DNA of 64,000 nt, from positions 2,666,001 to 2,730,000 of the forward strand of contig ML058407.1 in NCBI GenBank assembly GCA_003013855.2, given 5' to 3'. The DNA is from Liriodendron chinense. Lineage: Eukaryota > Streptophyta > Magnoliopsida > Magnoliales > Magnoliaceae. Positions 57,060-64,000 of this stretch are shown here, in pieces. The notes below the pieces were generated by a model, which had not been told where the DNA came from, made no database searches, and saw nothing but the letters and a program-made list of their open reading frames with translations. The stretch's first letter is position 1. Each line of letters starts with the position of its first letter. Both the position numbers and the translations under genes were made by a program.

Positions 57060-58555
57060 ATGATGAGTTTTGGATACTTGCAATGCAAGAGGAACTTCAA
57101 CAGTTTACCAGAAATGAAGTTTGGTTTCTGGTTGAAAGACCATATGAGAAGAATGTCATTGGAACTAAATGGATCTTCAAAAACAAAACAGATGAATCTG
57201 GCAATGTGATTCGAAACAAAGCACGTCTTGTAGCTCAAGGGTACTCTCAAATTGAGGGAATTGATTTTGATGAAACTTTTGCCCCGGTTGCTAGACTAGA
57301 ATCCATTCGAATTCTCATGTCCATAGCATGTGCTCTCAAATTCAAATTATTTCAAATGGACGTGAAGAGTGCCTTTCTAAATGGTATACTTGATGAGGAA
57401 GTTTATGTTGAACAACCTAAAGGGTTTGTGGACCCTAGTTATCCTCAAAGAGTCTACCGATTGAAAAAGGCTCTCTATGGGTTAAAACAAGCCCCCCGAG
57501 CATGGTATGAACGTCTTACTCAATTTCTAATTGCTCACAAGTTTGTTAGGGGGAGTGTTGATAAAACCCTATTTGTTAAGAGGACGGCTGATTCCTTTCT
57601 CATTGCTTAGATTTATGTGGATGATATTGTATTTGGCTCAAACTGTGAAGAATTTTCTAGCTTATTTGCTGAATTAATGAAATCTGAATTTGAGATGAGT
57701 TTGGTAAGCGAACTGAATTTTTTCCTAGGATTGCAAGTTAAACAATTGAAAAATGAAATCTTCATCAACCAAACTAAGTATGCAAAAGATTTAGTCAAGA
57801 GGTTTGGACTAGACTCGGGTTGATCACACACCACGCCTATGGCCACTACCATTAAACTTTCCAAAGATCTGTCAGGCAAAATTGTTGATCAACATTTATA
57901 TAGAAGTATGATTGGGAGTCTCCTCTACCTCACAGCAAGTAGACCCGATATTGCCTTTAGCGTAGGGGCATGTGCTAGATTTCAAGTCGATCTTAGGGAA
58001 TCACACCTCATAGCTGTAAAAAGAGTGATCAGATATGTGGCCTGCACAACTGAATATGGCTTGTGGTACCCCTTTGACACCTCAACCATCATAGCGGGGT
58101 ACTCCGATGCCGATTGGGCCAGAAATATGGATGATAGAAAATCCACCAGCGGTGGCTGTTTTTACGTCGGAAACTGCTTAGTTGCTTGGCATAGCAAAAA
58201 GCAAAACTCCATCTCATTGTCCACTGCTAAAGCTAAATATATTGCTGCCGGTAGTTGCTGCGCTCAACTACTTTTGATGAAGCAGATGTTGAAGGATTAT
58301 GGTCTTAATCAGGACGAAATGACGCTCTTTTGTGACAACACAAGCGCCATTAATATTTCAAAAAATCCTGTTCAACATTCTCGAACCAAGCATATTGACA
58401 TCCGGCACCATTTTATAAGAGAACTAGTTGAAGAAAAACTGGTCAATCTTGAATACATCCAAACTGAGCGGCAATTGGTCGACATTCTTACTAAGCCGTT
58501 AGATTCCACAAGGTTTGAACACCTTCGGAAGTCTATCGGGGTATGCTCACTCTAG
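57060..58555 (+). pseudogene. Reverse transcriptase and RNase H part of element D
   Basis: Reverse transcriptase begins near 'WFLVERP' (57120) and includes 'GTKWIFKNK', 'ARLVAQGYSQ', 'FAPVARLESIR', 'QMDVKSAFLNG' and 'YGLKQAPRAWYERL'. The active site YVDD is at 57613-57624, three codons past a TAG. RNase H shows 'GYSDADWA' (catalytic Asp at 58106 or 58112), then 'STAKAKYIAA' at 58220, where the family has Glu in place of each Lys, 'FCDNTSA' (Asp 58333) and 'VDILTKPL' near the end. Loss of the catalytic Glu by a codon change to AAA suggests decay beyond the stops. Confidence 0.93.
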
Positions 58556-58717
58556 TCAGTTGGAAACATCATGTGCATATAGGTATATCTGAGGAATAAG
58601 CCTCATATAATTGAATGATCATTGATATTCTCAAGCTTACATCCTTCCAAAATAGACTGGGTCATCATTTGCAACAGGGTGGAAGGGTTTAACTGTCTAA
58701 ATGTCACTGGAGACATT
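58556..58717 (+). other. Spacer after pol in element D
   Basis: No gene or clear motif; precedes the internal promoter-like module. Confidence 0.55.
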
Positions 58718-58780
58718 TCCGATTGATCGGACACTTCTCCGATCAATCGGAAATATCGAGGGTTCGATAGCTATATACAC
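58718..58780 (+). promoter_or_regulatory. Internal promoter-like module: two D palindromes plus TATA
   Basis: TCCGATTGATCGGA (58718-58731) and TCCGATCAATCGGA (58738-58751) are followed 20 bp later by CTATATACAC (58771-58780). The same motif-then-TATA order occurs in the D LTR. The module lies about 300 bp upstream of the extra ORF, so it may drive a separate transcript. Confidence 0.55.
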
Positions 58781-59075
58781 GAGCTCTGTTCATTCTGCCC
58801 TATGTTTTTGTTTCTTTTCAAACTCTCCTGGTAGGGCATCTTCGTGTGATCGGACTGTAGCTCGGCAGGCCCTCCATCGGTCCTCATCTGCAAAAGTAGT
58901 GGTTTCACGTGTCTCCTAGGTAAGGTTTCAAGAGTTGTCAGTTCGATTGCTTCTTTCCTCTTTCCTCTATTAGCTTATCATTAGTAGGGATTTGAAGCTC
59001 TTACTGCTACATCACTTCATTCCTGTCCATCTTAGTCTATTCATTGCTCAACCATTCCTATAATCTTCAAAAACC

Positions 59076-60150
59076 ATGCTTAAAGACCCTAAAGGCAAGT
59101 CCAAGTTGGTTGCGGGGCCATCCACCACCGCCAGGACTAAGAAGCTCCAAACTACTCAACCATCTCAGGGTTCTCCACCTCCTACTGCTCCTCCTGCCCA
59201 ACCTGAGGGTCCATCTTCAATATCTCGTTTTCAGTCCCGCACCATCATCTATGAGCGGGAGGTCGTCCTGTCATGCGTGGAGCCCTTTGGCATTCCAGCC
59301 CTTCTCGCACAGATCGGTTGGGATGGTGTGCTACGATTTGGAGGCATGGCACATCCCTAGGTTGTGTATGTATTTTTGTCCAAAATTATCAACCCTGTTG
59401 GAAATCCTCCATCGTGTGAGGTCATTGTCGGAGGACGTGTGGTGAAGATCACAGCCCAAACAATAGCAGATCTCATTGGGATTCCCATGTCCACAGCCCC
59501 CCCAACCTAATGACAATCTTCTTGATTCTACTCTACGGGCTGATTGGACACGATATTTGTGTCGGGGTCCCAATCCCGAGTGGATAGATGGTAGTGCACT
59601 CCGGGTGTCCGAAATGTCCAACAGATTCCGAGTGCTCCACCAAATTTTCAGCACAAATGTCTACCCACGTAGTACCAACAAATCCGATCTCACAGCCAAT
59701 ATGGTCAATCTACTCTATCACGTTGGTCATGGGACGCGTCTGTGTCTTCCATCCATCATTTTGCATCATATTCTGGACTCTCTGCCCAACACCCGCAACA
59801 CCATCCCTTTTGGCTGGATCATTACCCGTTTGGGCCAAGACTGCGGGTTCACAAATATTGTGGTTCATCCTATTCCTTGACGTACCTTCAAGGACCTCAA
59901 TATAAAAAAGATGGCTCTACCAAGAGAGGATAACGTGGAAGATCGGGATTTCTCCCATACTCCCACACAGGTGTCTTCTGGCAGCCATATCGGGTCTTCA
60001 GCTCCAGCCCCGACGCCGACCCCAGCTCGACGATTGATCAAGCGGCGACTTTAGTCTGATGCCTCTTCCGCACCTCCTCCTCCCAACTCGGAGCAGATCA
60101 TTGCTCAACTAGATCGTGTGGAGGCGCTCTAGCACAGCACGGTGAGCGGT
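59076..60150 (+). pseudogene. Extra 3' gene of element D: putative plant transposon protein domain
   Basis: It starts with ATG at 59076. The N-terminal 50 residues are basic and then Pro/Ser/Thr-rich. After 'RTIIYEREV' the sequence resembles the plant domain named 'putative plant transposon protein' (PF20167, from memory): a 'GGRVVKITAQTIADLIGIP' segment, then after a break 'LRADWTRYLCRG..PEWIDG', 'ANMVNLLYHVGHG' and 'IPFGWIITRLGQD'. The frame is broken by a TAG at 59358-59360, a frameshift in a C7 run (59497-59503) and a TGA at 59878-59880. The tail to about 60150 is Pro/Ser/Ala-rich. It occupies the place of the env-like gene of some Sireviruses but shows no signal peptide or membrane segment. 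Function unknown. Confidence 0.75.
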
Positions 60151-60814
60151 TGACGCGTCTTGAGAGCCTGATGCAGACCGTACATGATGCCGTTCAGCGC
60201 CTCACATCAGCTCTCTCGTGTCGACGTGATGACGTCTCTGGCCCTGCTTCATAGCTATCTATATTTCTCGCTAGGATCCGTAGTGTGTGTGCAGTCGTGG
60301 ATATCTTTTTGGGGCGACTTTAGCACCCAAGTTCAACACCTTCATAGTTATATCTTTTGATACATTTTTCTTTGACACATTTTGATGCTCCCATTGCTGG
60401 ATCTGACTCTATGATCCTTTTGTTTTGGATAGTTTGATGATCATTGTTTTTGGATATTTTGATGATCTTGTGTTGGATTTGGATATTTTGATATGACTTA
60501 TTTTGTGTATCATTTCTCATTTATCTGACTCCTTTGCGTATATATGTACTTGTGCGTAATTGCTTTATCCTTATTGGGCTTCTTGCCCCATTTTGGGTTG
60601 TAGATATGGGATGTTTGGTCATGATATACATTTCAAAAGGGGAGGTTGGCTGCTTGGGTTATATGCCCATTGTGCTTACTGTCATATACTTGTATATCCT
60701 TGCATGACCATGTGTATTTGGCTTCCTCTCTTGGCTCGATAATGTCTATTTCCTTCTTCAGTCTATGACATATGTGCTGGATTCTCATTTCACTAACCTT
60801 TGTCAATCACTGAC
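60151..60814 (+). other. Noncoding 3' region of element D
   Basis: No gene. It holds three imperfect copies of 'ttttggatattttgatgatc' (60420-60500). Confidence 0.6.
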
Positions 60815-60829
60815 AAAAAGGGGGAGAAG
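60815..60829 (+). other. Polypurine tract, outer copy 1
   Basis: AAAAAGGGGGAGAAG, 270 bp before the LTR. Confidence 0.75.
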
Positions 60830-60892
60830 TTATCCCACCAAAAGGTCCAGGTTATTTTTTTTTTTTTTGTTGATCTTTTGTGTGCAGGAACT

Positions 60893-60901
60893 AAGGGGGA
60901 G
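60893..60901 (+). other. Polypurine tract, outer copy 2
   Basis: AAGGGGGAG, with the same AGGGGGAG core. Confidence 0.65.
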
Positions 60902-61086
60902 TTCAAGTGAAGCCTAGTCTATACATTGAGTCTGTATATTTGGTATGTAATGAGTCATGTCTATGTGTAAAGCATTTATTTTCTTCGACATGTTCAATGT
61001 ATGTATGTATTTTGGTTTTGGTGTCTAGGAAAAGTCTGTGGTATGTACCAAGACTTTTATAGGTTTGGTTTTGTCTGGTAATTGAC

Positions 61087-61097
61087 AGAGGGGGAGA
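61087..61097 (+). other. Polypurine tract next to 3' LTR of D
   Basis: AGAGGGGGAGA, one base before the TG of the LTR; the functional plus-strand primer site. Confidence 0.9.
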
Positions 61098-61372
61098 TTG
61101 TTAATGCAAAGATTTGTCAATTACCATGGTTAGTGTGTCGTCAAGTCTGCTTGCGGCTGAAGACAGAAGCTACTCAAAGAAGATCGCTCATCCAGTCAGC
61201 TTCATAGCCTCTCCATCCAAACCTTTGATCCCAAAACCCTTCTATAGATGGCTCAATCCTTCCTAGTTACATACTTAGCCCCATCTATAGTCCACCTTCC
61301 ATAAAGATTAGCTATGGAAGGGTCCATTATGGCAGATGTTGCTTAAAAGATGAAAATCAGTATATCTGTTGT

Positions 61373-61858
61373 CTCCGATAGGTGTCCGATCCATCGGAGA
61401 TGTGTCCAATAGGTGTCCGATCAATCGAACGATATGTCCGATCAATCGGAGATTTGTCCAGCAACATTGAAAAACTCTCTGGACATTTTTCCGATCACTC
61501 GGAGGACTGTCCGATCAATCGGACAAGGTGCTCCGATCAATCAGAGAATGATCCGATCCATCGGACGGAATTCCAGAAAATTACATAAACTCTCTGGATG
61601 AATTTAAGATCAATCGGAACATCTGTCTGATCAATCGGACAAGGTGCTTCGATCCATCGGAAGTACATCCGATCCATCGGAGGAAAATCCAGAAAAATAC
61701 ATAAACTCTCTGGAAGAAATTACGATCAATCGGACCATCTGTCCAATCAATCTGACAGGGTCTTCCGATCAATCGGAACTAAGTCCGATCAATCGGAGAA
61801 CCTGTTTTTCAGCTAAAATTCAAATCAAGCTAATACTTATGTCCGATCGATCGGATCC
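61373..61858. repeat. TCCGATCAATCGGA palindrome array (3' LTR of D)
   Basis: Same organisation as 51979-52441 plus one extra unit. Confidence 0.92.
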
Positions 61859-61896
61859 TATCGAGGTGACCGTTTTCTGACCGTTGAATGTCATCT

Positions 61897-61906
61897 CTAT
61901 ATATGG
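61897..61906 (+). promoter_or_regulatory. TATA box of D 3' LTR
   Basis: CTATATATGG, as in the 5' LTR. It could drive transcription into the flanking DNA. Confidence 0.62.
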
Positions 61907-62929
61907 AACTCGGTTAGATCTTGTGGAGATCACCTTGAGCATCACCTAGGGTTTGTTTGTGCTTTCTCCTTGAGATCCCCTTCTCTCATACCCTGTGATT
62001 TGTTGAGTTCATACTTCAATCCATGTTGATCTGACCAACATTGAAGAGCATTCAAAGCTTGGATTGAATCATGAACTCAACCCCTCTTTAATGGCATCTT
62101 GACCTACCTCTTAAAGTTATACTCTTGTCATCAATGCCATTAATGGTGGTTTAGGTAGAAGCTACTCCTCATATAAAAGCCATATCCCAATATAGCCTCA
62201 ACCAAACCCTAATCCCTCACCTTGGAATCTACAAGGAGTCGTCCGTAGCAAGGTTGCTGATCGAGGGAGCTGAAGAAGGTATCTTCCGTGCAAGCCGAAG
62301 CTTCTTCAACAAAGGCATCATCAAGGGGCTCAATCAGCTAAGTATATGTAGTCTTTCGAGTCCAAGAAACCTCCTCAAGTTGAGATTTGGGTTTCAAAGT
62401 TTGAAGACACAAACTCGTAAGAGTCCTTGCATAGGACAAGTCCTTGAGTAGGACAAGCCCTTGTGTAGGACAAAGTGGTTCATGGATTAGTCCTATGGAA
62501 GGATGAATCCATGTGTTAAGTCTTAAGTCCTTTTGTAGGCTGTTAAGGTTTATGGTTAACCTCATTTAAAACCATAGTGATAGTGAAATCCGGCCACTCA
62601 AGGAGTGAGTGGATCAGCCGGGAGTGGAGCAGGTACATAACCGAACCACTATAAAAATCTCTTGTTGTGTGATGAATGGATGAACTGCTTTACTTCTTTC
62701 ACTTGTGCTTTTATTGATTTATTTTCTGCATATCTTGTGCTTGAAGAAAGTTTTCTAAGAATACTTTGCATGATTACAAGTGTGTAATTTTGGTAATTTT
62801 AAAAAGTGTCCTATTCACCCCCCTCTAGGACAAGGTAACTTGTTTCTTGCTTCTACAAAAGCGGTAATCAAACTTATACTGCATTTTCAACACCTATCCA
62901 TACAACAAATACCACTCATCATAGTCACG

Positions 62930-64000
62930 ATCCGGGATCGTGAAGCGAAATCTTGGCTAGTCCTCAAGTGCGGTAGCCATAGCATCTATCGGAATCTGAT
63001 CCGCTCGCGATGGTGGAGAATGAGGAACCCTGACAACACAAATAATCTGACGAAACAATCTCTCTCCCTAGTACCACTAACAGACTCAGCATTTGAAAGC
63101 ACGATCCGAAGACATGAGGCCTCATATGCCTCCACCCACTGAGCGGTATAGTAGAGAGGAAAGCAAGCATACAGCATCCGAGCAAATTAAGAAGGAAAAT
63201 CAGCTGGAAGTCAGTCACTGAAGGATATATGGGGACAAGAGAAAAGAAGATACTCACGTCCTTTGCAGTTAGCCCATCTACATCAGTGCACCAGTTATCC
63301 CGAGAGACTCAGGGATTCGATCGGCGGTTCTGCTGGCGCCAGTGCATAAAGCAGTATAAAGAGGGATCTACATCGTCCCTCATATTTGGAGATAAGTGGG
63401 CAAAGTGATCATAAAAATAGGTCTAGGCAAGGACAAGTACAATGATTAGACAAAGAGGACAAGGGCTTGAAAGAGAAAAGTTAGGGGTGTACCTCCACTA
63501 CAAGCCAAAAGCCCGTAAAAGACCTGCTACTCCTAGAAGTCTTATCCAAGTCCTGATAGATGCGGGTCATAATGGTTGCATTTCACTTGTATGAATGATG
63601 GAGATCCTCAGTCAAACGGAGAAATCTAGGATCAATCCTCTCATTCCCATGGTAGAAGAGGAACAAGCCGAAAGCATAGGTGATCATCGCCCGCTCTTTA
63701 TGGAGAGCTTCAAGCTCGGTGATGGGCACGATGGCAGCAAAAGTGTTGTAAAACCACCACAATTTCACTTGGTTACTTTGAAACTCACTCTTAGGAGGGA
63801 TGGATCCCACAAGCCGCCACCAATCATTAGGACTAACCAAAGCAAGAGAGTTGGCATGAGGGCCAACTTCTCCATGAAAAGGAAACCCTAGTTGCTTGTA
63901 AATGTCCAAGGGGGTTATCCCTCATTCACCACAGGGTAGTTGAAAGGCATGGGTCTCATCCCTCCACCTTTCACAAGGAGCTGCAAGCAGCATACAATTG
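62930..64000 (-). pseudogene. Second plant mobile domain (PMD) gene, decayed, 5' end outside window
   Basis: Read on the minus strand from 64000, the PMD signature 'DETHAFQLPCGE' appears at about 63924-63960. It continues in another frame as 'GITPLDIYKQLGFPFHGEV', so a one-base frameshift lies near 63922. The frame then runs to 63583 through 'WWRLVGSIPP' and 'ALHKERAMITYAFGLFLF', where a TGA stands in the place of a conserved Trp. It is open again to a GT splice donor at 63491-63492. Further exon-like stretches lie towards 62930, but I cannot fix their borders. The sequence is clearly different from the PMD copy at 42232-44440. It abuts the outer B LTR once element D is removed. Whether it was host DNA or cargo of a B element is open. 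Confidence 0.72.

Larger units (their letters stand above)
53549..58555 (+). pseudogene. gag-pol polyprotein gene of element D, four in-frame stops
   Basis: A single frame can be followed over 5 kb. It is broken only by stops at 53900-53902 (TGA), 56360-56362 (TGA), 57608-57610 (TAG) and 57821-57823 (TGA); I see no frameshift. It starts with ATG at 53549, 75 bp after the LTR. Order: gag N-terminal domain, zinc knuckles, acidic coiled-coil-like spacer, protease, GAG-pre-integrase, integrase, reverse transcriptase, RNase H. The normal product is one precursor cut by its own protease. The stops lie in gag, in the integrase core, just before the reverse transcriptase active site, and between reverse transcriptase and RNase H. 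This copy is therefore inactive by itself but could be mobilised in trans. Confidence 0.95.
51705..62889 (+). mobile_element. Element D: full-length Ty1/copia Sirevirus-like retrotransposon, TSD ACACC
   Basis: ACACC lies at 51700-51704 and 62890-62894. In order: a 1770-bp 5' LTR, an initiator-Met-tRNA-type PBS (53477-53488), one gag-pol frame with four stops (53549-58555), a motif-plus-TATA module (58718-58780), an extra ORF (59076-60150), three AGGGGGAG polypurine tracts, and a 1791-bp 3' LTR. Domain order PR-IN-RT-RH is that of copia. The long LTRs with palindromic arrays, multiple polypurine tracts and an extra 3' gene fit the Sirevirus lineage as I know it. The LTRs are very similar by eye, so the insertion is younger than most of the others. 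Confidence 0.93.
61099..62889 (+). repeat. 3' LTR of element D
   Basis: From TGTTAATGC to GCATTTTCA, 1791 bp. It carries one more array unit (about 21 bp, near 61733-61753) than the 5' LTR; otherwise only scattered base differences are seen. Confidence 0.93.

Noticed and set aside
58701..58919. 72-codon open frame between pol and the extra ORF as a separate gene
   Set aside because: It overlaps the palindromes and TATA-like box, has no recognised domain, and is more likely leader sequence of the extra gene.

Overview
This window is plant nuclear DNA made almost entirely of nested LTR retrotransposons. I find no intact host gene, no structural RNA gene and no prokaryotic feature. The evidence is Ty1/copia and Ty3/gypsy reading frames, tRNA-derived primer binding sites, polypurine tracts, TG...CA LTR ends, and six pairs of perfect 5-bp target-site duplications (TSDs). 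Spliceosomal-type introns appear in two plant mobile domain (PMD) genes. The organism is probably an angiosperm with a large, repeat-rich genome; I cannot name the species.

I use four family labels. Family A is a Ty3/gypsy (Athila/Tat-like) family with ~1.55-kb LTRs and a tRNA-Asp-type PBS; its copies here carry gag-protease or less. Family B has very long LTRs (B2 4.4 kb; a related solo copy 4.5 kb) starting TGTTGGGGCTC, with a Tat-type PBS, and one internal region holds a PMD gene. Family C is seen as ~1.95-kb LTRs related to family D. Family D is one full-length Ty1/copia Sirevirus-like element.

Layout. 1-756: part of a C-like LTR. 757-11308: element A1 (minus), containing solo LTR C1 (1814-3754) and a plus-strand A LTR (8708-10983). 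11309-11866: older A LTR. 11872-22864: complete element A2 (minus, TSD CTCAA), whose 5' LTR is split by a 4.5-kb solo B LTR (16972-21494, TSD GTAAT). 22918-27292: solo B2 LTR (TSD TTAAC) inside a minus B fragment. 27564-30200: A LTR pieces and a deleted A internal region. 30201-41208: B and A LTRs interrupting or truncating one another. 41209-45959: internal region with a decayed PMD gene and three minisatellites. 45960-51492: its long minus-strand LTR, split by solo LTR C2 (48029-49992, TSD GTGAC). 51705-62889: element D (TSD ACACC). 62895-64000: a second decayed PMD gene on the minus strand.

The most unusual pattern is that every LTR family carries a dense array of a short, CpG-containing and mostly palindromic motif near its TATA box. 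The motif is GACCGGTC pairs in A and C, TCCGATCAATCGGA in D, and ACATGCGCCC in B. C and D are related LTRs but have different motifs at the same place, while gypsy family A shares its motif with copia-like family C. The A and D arrays also share an identical 20-mer. The two families with extra (non gag-pol) genes each carry a motif-plus-TATA module next to the extra gene. This suggests promoter modules that move between unrelated retrotransposons.
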